Under the pieces are notes generated by a model that was not told where the DNA came from, did no database searches, and saw nothing but the letters and a program-made list of their open reading frames with translations. Shown piece by piece: positions 1-7,601 of a stretch of 36,208 nt of DNA (positions are counted from its first letter, which is position 1; every line of letters starts with the position of its first letter). The stretch covers positions 1 through 36,208 of the forward strand of contig JAFRKV010000012.1 in the NCBI GenBank assembly GCA_017431515.1. The letters are read 5' to 3'. This DNA comes from Lachnospiraceae bacterium (GTDB taxonomy: Bacteria; Bacillota; Clostridia; Lachnospirales; Lachnospiraceae). Made by a program: the position numbers and the translations under genes.

Positions 1-90
1 GTTTCCGCTGCGAGGTCTTTGTTTGTAGCGCCTGATGGCGCGCAGGTCATAAGTAATCCTCCCACTTCGTGGGTCCCTCCTTATGACGAA
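1..90 (-). other. Folded region downstream of tRNA-Gln (possible structured RNA, cut by window edge)
   Basis: No protein gene is convincing here. Seen directly: an 8-bp inverted repeat (46-53 with 80-87, GTCATAAG/CTTATGAC) encloses a second stem (61-65 with 69-73, CCCAC/GTGGG). Another stem (28-32 with 37-41, GCGCC/GGCGC) lies inside a CTGCG/CGCAG pair. The nested helices begin only a few bases after the tRNA 3' end and would be co-transcribed with it on the minus strand. No U-run follows any stem, so these are not simple terminators. A small structured RNA, a tRNA-processing element, or one end of a larger ncRNA such as 6S are all possible. I cannot match it to a family, and the strand is inferred from the tRNA promoter. 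Confidence 0.35.
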
Positions 91-93
91 TAC

Positions 94-165
94 CAGCCCA
101 TCCAGGACTCGAACCTGGAAATGACGGAGTCAGAGTCCGCTGCCTTACCATTTGGCGAATGGGCT
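94..165 (-). tRNA. tRNA-Gln (anticodon CUG)
   Basis: The reverse complement folds as a cloverleaf. The 7-bp acceptor stem is AGCCCAT/ATGGGCT, the T-arm carries GGTTCGAGTCC, and the anticodon stem GCGGA/TCCGT has a seven-base loop CTCTGAC, giving anticodon CUG (glutamine, CAG codons). The discriminator base is G, as expected for tRNA-Gln. The bases after it read GTA, so CCA is not encoded and must be added by the tRNA nucleotidyltransferase. Confidence 0.93.
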
Positions 166-180
166 TTAAGCACAAATGCT

Positions 181-209
181 ATTATACTGATGAACCCCTG
201 AGTTGTCAA
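181..209 (-). promoter_or_regulatory. Consensus sigma-A promoter for tRNA-Gln
   Basis: On the minus strand there is a perfect TTGACA (204-209), a 17-base spacer and a perfect TATAAT (181-186). The -10 ends 15 bases before the mature tRNA 5' end, leaving a short leader for RNase P to remove. All twelve consensus bases match, as expected for a strong stable-RNA promoter. Confidence 0.9.
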
Positions 210-247
210 GGTGAAAACCACAGGTTTTTTCGACAGGCAGGCTTCCG

Positions 248-901
248 TCAGAACCGCAGAATGTTTCCATCCACTTCGGCGTAGGATTCCGGATCTCCAA
301 GGGAAAGTTTTGCTCTGCCCTCGGTCAGATCTGTCAGTTCCGCAAGCACCGTCTGACAGGCCGCTTCCGGCAGCATCAGTTTCAAGGTCACGTTTTCTGT
401 GTAGGTGCTGTCATGGATCGTAAATGCCTGCTTTGCGGCATAACGCTGCAGACGATCCAAATCCGTATATGCTGCTTCGATGGATAATTCCCGTCCGTTC
501 CGGCGTTCCGCGATGCGGCTGGCTGCAAGGCCTGCCTGTACTGCTGCCTGATAAGCCCTCACAAGTCCGCCGGTGCCAAGCAGTGTCCCGCCGAAGTACC
601 TGGTCACCACCACGATCGTATCACGCAGCTGCTCATGCAGGAGGATTTCCAGCATGGGTCTGCCGGCGGTTCCGGATGGTTCCCCGTCATCGGAGCAGCG
701 TTGGATCTGATTGCTTTCCCCGATCACAAACGCGTGGCAGTTATGGCGCGCATCGTAGTATTCCTTTTTTTTCGCGGACAGAAAGGCCAGCGCCTCTTCT
801 TCAGTATGAACCGGCTGCACAGCAGCAATGAAACGCGACTTTTTTTCTTCGATTTCTCCGATCCCGCCTTCGTAGACGAACCGCGTCATCTTCTGTTCCA
901 T
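248..901 (-). CDS. yigZ: YigZ/IMPACT-family protein (UPF0029)
   Basis: 217-residue protein of the IMPACT/YigZ family. The E. coli member is a small two-domain cytosolic protein of uncertain role; eukaryotic IMPACT modulates the Gcn2 stress response. The N-terminal half carries the family signatures KKSRFIA (about residues 20-26), HNCHAF and SDDGEPSGTAGRPML, followed by VTRYFGGTLLGTGGLVRAY near the middle. The C-terminal half fits the ferredoxin-like DUF1949 domain. Length is normal. The start at 901 has only a weak AAAGAGA in front; a second ATG four codons in, preceded by GGAACAGAAG, is an alternative. It follows glnN by 55 bases on the same strand and may be its distal partner. A short AAAACC/GGTTTT stem just after the stop is too weak to call a terminator. 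Confidence 0.9.
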   Translation of the reverse strand: MEQKMTRFVYEGGIGEIEEKKSRFIAAVQPVHTEEEALAFLSAKKKEYYDARHNCHAFVIGESNQIQRCSDDGEPSGTAGRPMLEILLHEQLRDTIVVVTRYFGGTLLGTGGLVRAYQAAVQAGLAASRIAERRNGRELSIEAAYTDLDRLQRYAAKQAFTIHDSTYTENVTLKLMLPEAACQTVLAELTDLTEGRAKLSLGDPESYAEVDGNILRF

Positions 902-956
902 AAGATCTCTTTATCATGATTGCACGGAAAACACCATCCGACACCGATCGACTGGT

Positions 957-3080
957 TTACACTTCAAAGATCAGATCGCCGTAGGACGGCATCGGCCACA
1001 GATCCTTGTCCACAATCATTTCAAGCCGGTCTACCGGCGAGCGAAGCGCTTTCATCGCCGCAAACACTTTTTCATAATAGTAAACCGCCTGCTCCTTGCC
1101 CTCTTTCATGGCAGATGCTTTTTCATCTTCGTCGATCAGCTTCGCCAGTGCCATCTTGGTATCGGAAAGAAGATCTAAGGCCTCTGCCAAAAGCTCGGTC
1201 TGTACGGAGACATCCGCATCCTCCAATGCCTGCCGCACCTGATTGATGGAGTCCGCCAGTCTCGTCGTATAGCGGATGATCGCCGGTATGATGTGTTTAC
1301 TGGCGATGTCAATCATGGATTTCGCTTCGATATTAATGGTCTTGGCATAGATCTCGTACTGGATCTCCATCCGTGATTCCAGTTCCGCCTTTGTAAAGAC
1401 ATGAAATCTTTCAAATGCCTTGACGTTATTCTTCGCAGTATAGGCCGGGATTGCCTCCACCATGGAGCACAGGTTCGGAAGCCCTCGTTTTTTTGCCTCC
1501 TCCACCCATTCTTCGGAATAGCCGTCGCCGTTGAAAATGATCCGCTGGTGCTCCTCCAGAAGCTGCTTTGTCAGATCCCGTACCGCCGCGTCAAAGTCCT
1601 TCGCCTTTTCCAGCTTGTCGCAGACATCGGCAAATGCTTCCGCAACGATGGTATTCAGAACGATATTGGGCTGGGCGATGGAATCCTTGGAGCCCACCAT
1701 ACGAAATTCAAATTTGTTTCCGGTAAAAGCAAAGGGAGACGTGCGGTTTCGATCCGTCGCATCCTTCATAAAATCAGGCAATGTCTTCACGCCTGTTTCC
1801 AGCTTCTCCCGATGGATCGAATGGGTCGCGGAGCCGGTGCTGATAAGCTGGGTCACCACATCGGTCAGCTGCTCGCCCAAAAAGACTGACAGGATCGCCG
1901 GCGGCGCCTCGTTAGCGCCCAGACGATGATCATTTCCCACATCTGCGGCAGAAGCCCGCAAAAGATCCGCATGCTCATCCACCGCTTTCAAAACACAGGC
2001 AAGGATCAGGAGGAATTGTGCGTTTTCGTGGGGACGCTTCCCCGGATCCAGCAGATTTAACCCATCGTCCGTAGACAATGACCAGTTATTATGTTTCCCG
2101 GAACCGTTCACCCCTGCAAACGGCTTTTCATGCAGAAGACAATGCAGATCATGGCGATAGGCCACGCGTTTCAGGGTCTCCATCACGATCTGGTTATGAT
2201 CCACCGCCACATTTGCCTCGGAATAGATCTCCGCCAGTTCGTGCTGTGCCGGTGCCACTTCGTTATGCTGGGTCTTTGCCGTCACGCCCAGCTTCCAAAG
2301 TTCCTTATTCACGTCGCGCATAAAGGAGGCCACGCGTTCCCTGATGGCGCCGTAATAATGGTCGTCCATCTCCTGTCCCTTCGGCGGCATGGCGCCAAAT
2401 AGCGTTCTTCCGGTAAAGATCAGATCCTTGCGTTTTAAGTACTTCTGGCGATCCACAAGAAAATACTCCTGCTCCGCGCCGACGGAAGGCGTCACGCGTT
2501 TTGAAGTGGTGTTGCCAAAAAGCCGGATCAGCCGCAGGCTCTGTTCATTGATGGCTTCCATGGAACGCAGGAGCGGTGTCTTCTGATCAAGCGCCTCCCC
2601 GGTATAAGAACAGAACGCCGTGGGGATGCAGAGCGTCGCACCTGCCGCATCCTGCCGGACAAATGCAGGGGAAGTGCAATCCCAAGCCGTATACCCTCTT
2701 GCTTCAAAGGTTGCTCGAAGGCCCCCGGACGGAAAAGAAGAAGCATCCGGCTCTCCCTTGATCAGCTCCTTTCCGGAAAAGCTCATCAGAATCTTTCCGC
2801 TGGGAAGGGGCGCGGAAATAAAGGAATCATGCTTTTCCGCCGTGACTCCGGTCATCGGCTGAAACCAATGCGTATAATGCGTCGCGCCTTTCTCGATCGC
2901 CCATTCCTTCATCTCATGGGCGATCACGTCTGCGGTTTCCAGATCCAGCTCCTGTCCCTCTTCTATGACTTCCCGCAGCTTTTTATAAACCTTTTTCGGG
3001 AGGCGCTCCTGCATCACCGCATCATTGAACACATTCTCTCCGAAAATGTCCGCCACATTAAAGTACACTGCTTCACTCAT
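957..3080 (-). CDS. glnN: Glutamine synthetase type III
   Basis: 707 residues, the usual size for the type III (GlnN) glutamine synthetases of Clostridia, Bacteroides and cyanobacteria, and much larger than GlnA (about 450). It makes glutamine from glutamate, ammonia and ATP in the cytosol and so controls ammonia assimilation. Recognisable segments are the N-terminal GSIII region ([15 protein letters not shown]), the [11 protein letters not shown] block (around residues 68-78), [12 protein letters not shown] (around 205), the catalytic [11 protein letters not shown] segment and [15 protein letters not shown] (around 325), and [17 protein letters not shown] (around 435). The C-terminal third is the GSIII-specific helical extension. 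The start is preceded by GAGAGGGG at normal spacing. It lies downstream of fba on the same strand but is separated from it by a terminator-like hairpin and a folded leader, so separate or attenuated control is likely. Confidence 0.96.
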   Translation of the reverse strand: MSEAVYFNVADIFGENVFNDAVMQERLPKKVYKKLREVIEEGQELDLETADVIAHEMKEWAIEKGATHYTHWFQPMTGVTAEKHDSFISAPLPSGKILMSFSGKELIKGEPDASSFPSGGLRATFEARGYTAWDCTSPAFVRQDAAGATLCIPTAFCSYTGEALDQKTPLLRSMEAINEQSLRLIRLFGNTTSKRVTPSVGAEQEYFLVDRQKYLKRKDLIFTGRTLFGAMPPKGQEMDDHYYGAIRERVASFMRDVNKELWKLGVTAKTQHNEVAPAQHELAEIYSEANVAVDHNQIVMETLKRVAYRHDLHCLLHEKPFAGVNGSGKHNNWSLSTDDGLNLLDPGKRPHENAQFLLILACVLKAVDEHADLLRASAADVGNDHRLGANEAPPAILSVFLGEQLTDVVTQLISTGSATHSIHREKLETGVKTLPDFMKDATDRNRTSPFAFTGNKFEFRMVGSKDSIAQPNIVLNTIVAEAFADVCDKLEKAKDFDAAVRDLTKQLLEEHQRIIFNGDGYSEEWVEEAKKRGLPNLCSMVEAIPAYTAKNNVKAFERFHVFTKAELESRMEIQYEIYAKTINIEAKSMIDIASKHIIPAIIRYTTRLADSINQVRQALEDADVSVQTELLAEALDLLSDTKMALAKLIDEDEKASAMKEGKEQAVYYYEKVFAAMKALRSPVDRLEMIVDKDLWPMPSYGDLIFEV

Positions 3081-3101
3081 GATTCTTTTCCCCTCTCAAA
3101 T

Positions 3102-3179
3102 CGAATAGGGAAGATTTCCCTTCCCTACTCGTCGCGTAGGCTGTGTCCGGCTTTCGCCGGAATCATTCCTCACGCAGCC
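3102..3179 (-). promoter_or_regulatory. Folded leader upstream of glnN
   Basis: Read on the minus strand, two hairpins precede the glnN ribosome binding site. The first is a six-pair UCCGGC/GCCGGA stem capped by a GAAA tetraloop (3146-3161), set inside a GGCUG/CAGCC pair (3139-3143 with 3175-3179). The second is a twelve-pair stem with one G-U wobble and loop GGAAAU (3102-3113 with 3120-3131). A 9-base complement (3160-3168 with 3223-3231) can pair around the upstream terminator hairpin and partly competes with the first stem. This looks like a cis-regulatory RNA. I do not recognise a known riboswitch class, and no strong promoter is visible between fba and this leader. Confidence 0.4.
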
Positions 3180-3194
3180 CTGTGTAGCAAAGAC

Positions 3195-3222
3195 AAGGGT
3201 ACTCCGCTGCCGGAGTACCCTT
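3195..3222 (-). terminator. Terminator-like hairpin after fba
   Basis: A perfect 12-bp stem (AAGGGTACTCCG / CGGAGTACCCTT) with a four-base loop, 24 bases past the fba stop. On the minus strand it is followed by GTCTTTGC, a poor U-tract, so termination may be partial. Read-through into glnN is possible. Confidence 0.6.
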
Positions 3223-3246
3223 GAATGATTCTGTATGATCTGTGTT

Positions 3247-4110
3247 TCAAGCCTTTCCGACGGAGCCGAAGAGTTCCATCTTGTCCTTCACCGTCGCTTT
3301 GATCGCCTCGAAGCCCGGCGCAAGAAGCTTTCTCGGGTCAAATCCCTTGCCCTCGAGATCCTTGCCTGCCTCCACATACTTGCGGGTCGCGTCCGCGAAA
3401 GCAAGCTGGCATTCTGTATTGACATTTACCTTGGAAACGCCGAGGGTGATGGCCTTCTTTACCATCTCCTCCGGGATACCGGAACCACCGTGCAGTACCA
3501 GCGGCATCGTGCCGGTCTTTTTCTGGATCGCATCCAGTGTCTCAAAGGAAAGTCCTTCCCAGTCAGCCGGATATTTGCCGTGAATGTTGCCGATGCCGGC
3601 TGCCAGCATATCCACGCCGAGATCCGCGATCGCCTTGCACTCGTCCGGATCTGCGCATTCGCCCTTGCCGATCACGCCATCTTCTTCGCCGCCGATGGCG
3701 CCGACCTCTGCCTCAATGGAAAGCCCCAGCGCATGCGCCACATTGACAAGTTCTGTCGTCTTCGCCACATTCTCCTCGATGGAGTAGTGGGAACCGTCAA
3801 ACATAATGGAAGTAAAGCCGGCTTTGATGCACTTATAGCAGCCTTCGTAAGTACCGTGATCCAGATGCGTCGCAACCGGAACCGTAATCTTGAACTCCTT
3901 GTCCATCGCCTCAACCATGGCCTGCACCGTACGGAAACCGCCCATATACTTGCCTGCGCCCTCGGATACGCCAAGGATCACCGGGGAATTCAGCTCCTGC
4001 GCGGTCTGAAGAATCGCCTTCGTCCATTCCAGATTGTTGATGTTAAACTGTCCTACCGCATAGTGGCCTGCTTTTGCCTTTTGCAGCATCTCTGTCGCTG
4101 ATACTAACAT
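3247..4110 (-). CDS. fba: Class II fructose-bisphosphate aldolase
   Basis: 287-residue zinc-dependent class II aldolase. It interconverts fructose 1,6-bisphosphate with dihydroxyacetone phosphate and glyceraldehyde 3-phosphate in glycolysis and gluconeogenesis. Seen: the substrate-facing GQFNINNLEW near residue 20, the THLDHG motif (around 81-86) with the catalytic Asp and a zinc His, a SIMFDGS segment, EAEVGAIGGEEDG (around 134-146), the zinc His in GNIHGKYP, and LVLHGGSGIP plus KVNVNTE for phosphate binding. Length and motif order are typical of the short tagatose/fructose-bisphosphate aldolase subgroup. The ATG has a strong GGAGGG seven to eight bases upstream and its own promoter. No other glycolytic gene lies beside it. 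Confidence 0.96.
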   Translation of the reverse strand: MLVSATEMLQKAKAGHYAVGQFNINNLEWTKAILQTAQELNSPVILGVSEGAGKYMGGFRTVQAMVEAMDKEFKITVPVATHLDHGTYEGCYKCIKAGFTSIMFDGSHYSIEENVAKTTELVNVAHALGLSIEAEVGAIGGEEDGVIGKGECADPDECKAIADLGVDMLAAGIGNIHGKYPADWEGLSFETLDAIQKKTGTMPLVLHGGSGIPEEMVKKAITLGVSKVNVNTECQLAFADATRKYVEAGKDLEGKGFDPRKLLAPGFEAIKATVKDKMELFGSVGKA

Positions 4111-4161
4111 TTCTTTCCCTCCATAATGATTAATATTTGCGCTGAACGCGCCTGTGCATCT

Positions 4162-4190
4162 ATTCTAGCATGATTACTGCCGGAATTCAA
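4162..4190 (-). promoter_or_regulatory. Promoter of fba
   Basis: Minus strand TTGAAT (4185-4190), a 17-base spacer and TAGAAT (4162-4167). A TGC just before the -10 resembles an extended -10. The -35 abuts the end of the upstream dagK gene. A small GCGC-GTTCA-GCGC stem lies in the short leader. Confidence 0.6.
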
Positions 4191-4193
4191 TTA

Positions 4194-5090
4194 TTAGTTC
4201 TTCTTTCGGACGCGAAAGTCCACCGCCTGTTTTTCACAGAAAATCTCCACATCCTGGAAGGTGCCGCCATACTCCCCGTCGATGGTCCAGGACAACGGCT
4301 CCTTTGATCTCAGAGTCAGATGATCCGCCTTTACCGCATACACAAACTTGGATTCCGGGATCAGATTCGCAAGGCGGGTCAGGATCTCATTTAATTCCAG
4401 AGGATTCTTCGGTTCTCTCACCAAGGTAACTTCCAAAAGTCCGTCGGAAAGATCCACATTTTTTCCTGTCAGATCCTTGATCCCCCCTACAGAGGAGGAG
4501 TTCGTAATCATCCCGTAAGAAAACCGATCCTCCAGTACTTCCCCGTTGACCTCCACCTGCATCTCATAACCGGGGATCGGCTTCCCGAACTGCTTCGCCA
4601 GTTCAAAGAGATATGCCGCATGGCCGAAAGCATTTTTCATCTGCTGGCTGGTGGCATAGGAAATATCCGTAAAAAGACCGAATGCCGCGATATAGACAAA
4701 ACTATCATCATTAATCGCGCCGATATCACAGGCATAATCCTCGCCGTTTGCGGCAATTTCCGCAGCCTTGATGATGTTTTTCGGAATTTTTAAGGTCGCA
4801 CCAAAATCATTCGTGCTCCCGGTGGGGATATAGCCGATCGGCACCCGATGCCCGCTGCGGATCATGCCGGTCACAGTCTCATCCAAAGTTCCGTCACCGC
4901 CGCTGCAGACCACCAGTTGATACTCCCCGGCCTTTTCCTCCACAAGCCGCATTGCATCGCCGCCCTCCTGCGTGGGATGGGCGGTGACCTCGTATCCCGC
5001 TTTCACGAGCGTATCCAGGACATCCGCGATCTTGCTTTTGATCATGCCTTTCCCGGATCGCATATTAAACACGAACAATGCTCTTTTCAA
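4194..5090 (-). CDS. YegS/BmrU-family lipid (diacylglycerol) kinase
   Basis: 298-residue diacylglycerol-kinase-catalytic-domain protein of the DgkB/YegS/BmrU group, which phosphorylates lipid alcohols at the inner face of the membrane. Seen: an N-terminal nucleotide-binding fold beginning LFVFNMRSGKG, the hallmark VVCSGGDGTLDETV (around residues 60-73), PIGYIPTGSTNDF (around 86-98), and a C-terminal beta domain with the WTIDGEYGG segment near residue 268. Length matches the family. The start codon is TTG, supported by GGAG eight bases upstream (AATGGAGAATAAATT-TTG); the next ATG is inside the conserved nucleotide-binding segment and is too late. It is the last gene of the uvrC-hprK-murB-rapZ-whiA block. 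Whether it is DgkB (phosphatidic acid recycling) or another lipid kinase cannot be told from sequence. Confidence 0.9.
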   Translation of the reverse strand: MKRALFVFNMRSGKGMIKSKIADVLDTLVKAGYEVTAHPTQEGGDAMRLVEEKAGEYQLVVCSGGDGTLDETVTGMIRSGHRVPIGYIPTGSTNDFGATLKIPKNIIKAAEIAANGEDYACDIGAINDDSFVYIAAFGLFTDISYATSQQMKNAFGHAAYLFELAKQFGKPIPGYEMQVEVNGEVLEDRFSYGMITNSSSVGGIKDLTGKNVDLSDGLLEVTLVREPKNPLELNEILTRLANLIPESKFVYAVKADHLTLRSKEPLSWTIDGEYGGTFQDVEIFCEKQAVDFRVRKKN

Positions 5091-5126
5091 AATTTATTCT
5101 CCATTTAATTTTAATATTTTTGCTTT

Positions 5127-5765
5127 CTATTCCGGCGTTTTCTCGGTGTGATCTCTCAATTTCTCCGCAATCGCCGCAATCTTTCGGAGGCGATGATTGA
5201 CGCCGCTCTTTCCCACCGGAGGCTGAAAATATCCCCCCAGCTCCGCAAGGGTGGCATCCGGATATCGGGTTCTGATCTCCGCCATTTCGCGGAGTGGTTC
5301 CGGTAATTCTGAGAAACCGATGGTCTCTTCGATCAGGCGGATATCCTCCAGCTGGCGCACCGCGGCGCCGACGGTTTTGTGGATATTCGCAGTCTCACAG
5401 TTCACCTTCCGGTTCACGGAATTACGCATATCTTTCAAAATCCGCGCATTTTCAAACTCCATGCAGCAACGGTAAGCGCCCATCAACTTCAGCGCATCCG
5501 AGATCTCATCACTTTCCTTCAGATAGACGACGTACTGCCCTTTCCGTTCCATGATCTTTCCGGAAAGAGAAAGATGCTCCATCACAGTCAGCATCTCCTC
5601 TGCATTCCCGCATTCACGAAACGACAATTCAAAATGATAGGACTTTTCCGGATCACTCATGGTGCCGGAAGAAAGGAACGCATCCCGCAGCGCCTGACGG
5701 TCTTTGTCCTTTTCTCTCCGTTTTTTCCCGGAAAGCTCTTCCTTTACTTTTCCCGCAAAAGACAT
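5127..5765 (-). CDS. whiA: WhiA, shortened form lacking the first LAGLIDADG-like half
   Basis: WhiA is a DNA-binding protein built from a degenerate LAGLIDADG homing-endonuclease-like domain plus a C-terminal helix-turn-helix. It affects sporulation in actinobacteria and cell division and nucleoid behaviour in Bacillus. This protein is 212 residues from the chosen start; the family is usually about 305-320. The N-terminus MSFAGKVKEEL is normal, but after about 14 linker residues it runs straight into the second LAGLIDADG-like motif (LRDAFLSSGTMSDPEKSYH, about residues 25-43). The first repeat, roughly 100 residues, is missing. The rest is intact: RNSVNRKVNCETANIHKT and the HTH segment GVNHRLRKIAAIAEKL. 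The ATG at 5763-5765 is chosen from the family N-terminus; an upstream in-frame ATG at 5798 would overlap rapZ. The frame is continuous, so this is an in-frame loss rather than a frameshift. Confidence 0.85.
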   Translation of the reverse strand: MSFAGKVKEELSGKKRREKDKDRQALRDAFLSSGTMSDPEKSYHFELSFRECGNAEEMLTVMEHLSLSGKIMERKGQYVVYLKESDEISDALKLMGAYRCCMEFENARILKDMRNSVNRKVNCETANIHKTVGAAVRQLEDIRLIEETIGFSELPEPLREMAEIRTRYPDATLAELGGYFQPPVGKSGVNHRLRKIAAIAEKLRDHTEKTPE

Positions 5766-5769
5766 TTCC

Positions 5770-6636
5770 TTACCGTCCTGCATTGCGTGTGATGTCACGA
5801 TGTTCGATCTTCAACGCATACCCCTCGTTGTTGATCAGCCTCCCGTAGAGCTCTTTTGCCAACGTCACGGAGCGATGCTTGCCGCCGGTGCAGCCGATGC
5901 TGATTACAAGCCGGCTCTTTCCCTCCGATACATAATTCGGCAGGAGAAACTCGATCAGATCCGTCAGTTTGTCCAGAAAGGCATGCGCTTCCGGAAACTG
6001 CATGACATAGTCACGCACCTCGCTGTCTTCACCGGTTTTGCTGCGAAGACCCTCCACATAAAAGGGATTCGGCAAAAACCTCACGTCAAACACGAGATCC
6101 GAATCCGTCGGAATTCCAAATTTATAACCAAAGGAAAGGATGGTGACAAAGAGATTCTTATAGCTTTGATTGTCCAGAAAAATACGGTTGATCTCTTCTT
6201 TCAACTCCCGGGTCAGGAGATGGGAGGTATCAATGATATGATCCGCCTGCTTCCGCAGCTTCTGCAGATGCTCCCGTTCCAGTCCGATCCCGGTCTCCAG
6301 ACGGTTGCTTTCCGCCAGGGGATGGCTGCGGCGGGTTTCCTTGTACCGCTTCAGGAGCACCTCATCATCCGCCTCCATAAACAATACTTCAAAGTTCCAT
6401 CCGTCCTTTTTGGCATGCGCAAGCGCTTCCTCCAGTTCTTCAAAGGGCCGCCCGCTGCGTACATCAATCCCTACCGCTACCTTCTGCAACTCCCCGCTTT
6501 GAGCGGAAAGCTCCATAAAAGGCTCCAAAAGCGAGATCGGGAGATTGTCCACACAATAATACCCGATATCTTCCATCATTTTCATCGCGGTGCTCTTGCC
6601 CGCGCCTGACATTCCGGTAAGGATCACAAATCTCAT
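5770..6636 (-). CDS. rapZ: RapZ/YvcJ-family nucleotide-binding regulator
   Basis: 288-residue P-loop protein of the RapZ (YvcJ) family. In E. coli RapZ is the RNA-binding adaptor that delivers the sRNA GlmZ to RNase E to control glucosamine-6-phosphate synthesis; in Bacillus YvcJ is a nucleotide-binding protein with GTPase activity and a less clear role. Seen: Walker A GMSGAGKS at residues 8-15, VDNLP around 29-33, and the family C-terminal domain with GCTGGKHRSV near residue 247. Length is typical. The start overlaps the end of murB by four bases (ATGA), indicating translational coupling. Its stop lies only four bases before the whiA start; yvcK, often placed between these two in Bacillota, is not here. 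Confidence 0.95.
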   Translation of the reverse strand: MRFVILTGMSGAGKSTAMKMMEDIGYYCVDNLPISLLEPFMELSAQSGELQKVAVGIDVRSGRPFEELEEALAHAKKDGWNFEVLFMEADDEVLLKRYKETRRSHPLAESNRLETGIGLEREHLQKLRKQADHIIDTSHLLTRELKEEINRIFLDNQSYKNLFVTILSFGYKFGIPTDSDLVFDVRFLPNPFYVEGLRSKTGEDSEVRDYVMQFPEAHAFLDKLTDLIEFLLPNYVSEGKSRLVISIGCTGGKHRSVTLAKELYGRLINNEGYALKIEHRDITRNAGR

Positions 6637-7595
6637 GAATGATTTCCTCCATCAAACCCCAACAGCTTCACTTCCGGCTCCAACAGGATCCCGCTGGACT
6701 CCCGGACTTTTTCCCGTACCAGCATCATCAGCCGGTAGATCTCATCCGCTGTCGCGTCTCCGGTATTAATGACAAACCCACAATGTTTCTCGGAAACCAT
6801 TGCACCTCCGACAGCGAACCCGCGCAGTCCGGCTTCTTCTATGAGTTTCCCCGCAAAATGCCCTTCCGGCCGTTTGAACGTGCTCCCGGCGCTGGCGTAT
6901 TCCAACGGCTGTTTCTCTTTCCGGCGCACAGCCAGTTCTTCCATCCTGCTCCGGATCTTCTCCGGGTCGTCTTTTTCCAGAGAAAAAACGGCAGAAAGCA
7001 CAATCCACTCCCGTTCCGGGATGATACTCTTCCGGTAGGAGAGGCGAAGCTCCTCTGCCGGCACTTCCTGCAGGTCTCCCTCTTTGGTGCAGACCGTCAC
7101 CTTCGTCAGCACATCCCTGATCTCCTGTCCGTAAGCCCCGGCATTCATTACCACACCGCCGCCTACGGTTCCCGGTATCCCGGAAGCGAACTCCAGCCCC
7201 TTCAGTCCGTACTGCTGCGCAACGCGGGAAACCGCCGCGAGGGTTATCCCGGCGGAAACCATGATCTCCTGTCCTTCCACGGAAATGCCCTCCAGGTCGT
7301 TCTCCAATGTCAGCACGACCCCATGCAGGCCTCGGTCAGAGACCAGGAGATTGCTCCCTCGCCCGACCACAAGAAAGGGCACATCCTTCTTTACGCAGTA
7401 TTGACGGATCTTTGCCGCAGCAGAAGGCGTCGCGGTCACGAAAAGGTCTGCCGGACCGCCCACACGGAAGGTGGTATGAAGCCGCATCGGCTCCTTCAGA
7501 AGGATTTGCGCCGTACACGCGCCGCCCTCTTCCTCTTTCAGGAGCGCTTCCAGTTCATCCTTTATGCTGTTGCACAGATTTTCGCTGTTATTCAT
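6633..7595 (-). CDS. murB: UDP-N-acetylmuramate dehydrogenase
   Basis: 320-residue flavoenzyme that reduces UDP-GlcNAc-enolpyruvate to UDP-MurNAc with NADPH, the second committed step of peptidoglycan synthesis. Seen: the FAD-binding N-terminal half with TTFRVGGPADLF (around residues 41-52), GRGSNLLVSD (around 98-107) and GLEFASGIPGTVGGGVVMNAGAYG (around 150-170); the catalytic region with LSYRKS; and the C-terminal GSTFKRPEGHFAGKLIE segment holding the active-site serine of the type II MurB group, ending near LLEPEVKLLG. The ATG lies six bases after the aminopeptidase stop with no strong ribosome binding site, suggesting coupled translation. It overlaps rapZ by four bases. Confidence 0.96.
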   Translation of the reverse strand: MNNSENLCNSIKDELEALLKEEEGGACTAQILLKEPMRLHTTFRVGGPADLFVTATPSAAAKIRQYCVKKDVPFLVVGRGSNLLVSDRGLHGVVLTLENDLEGISVEGQEIMVSAGITLAAVSRVAQQYGLKGLEFASGIPGTVGGGVVMNAGAYGQEIRDVLTKVTVCTKEGDLQEVPAEELRLSYRKSIIPEREWIVLSAVFSLEKDDPEKIRSRMEELAVRRKEKQPLEYASAGSTFKRPEGHFAGKLIEEAGLRGFAVGGAMVSEKHCGFVINTGDATADEIYRLMMLVREKVRESSGILLEPEVKLLGFDGGNHS

Positions 7596-7601
7596 ATTTA
7601 T

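Noticed and set aside
28-41. GCGCC/GGCGC stem as the tRNA-Gln terminator
   Set aside because: The bases after it on the minus strand are TACAAACAAAG, with no U-tract.
3102-3179. Known glutamine riboswitch or ANTAR antiterminator for glnN
   Set aside because: The sequence lacks the glnA-motif core as I know it, and the hexaloop is GGAAAU, not the A1/G4 pattern of ANTAR targets.
3235-4101. A 288-codon open frame on the plus strand opposite fba
   Set aside because: Shadow of fba; no recognisable domain and no proper ribosome binding site.
5127-5798. Frameshift or pseudogene explanation for the short whiA
   Set aside because: N-terminal and C-terminal family segments are in the same frame with no stop between them, so an in-frame loss fits better.
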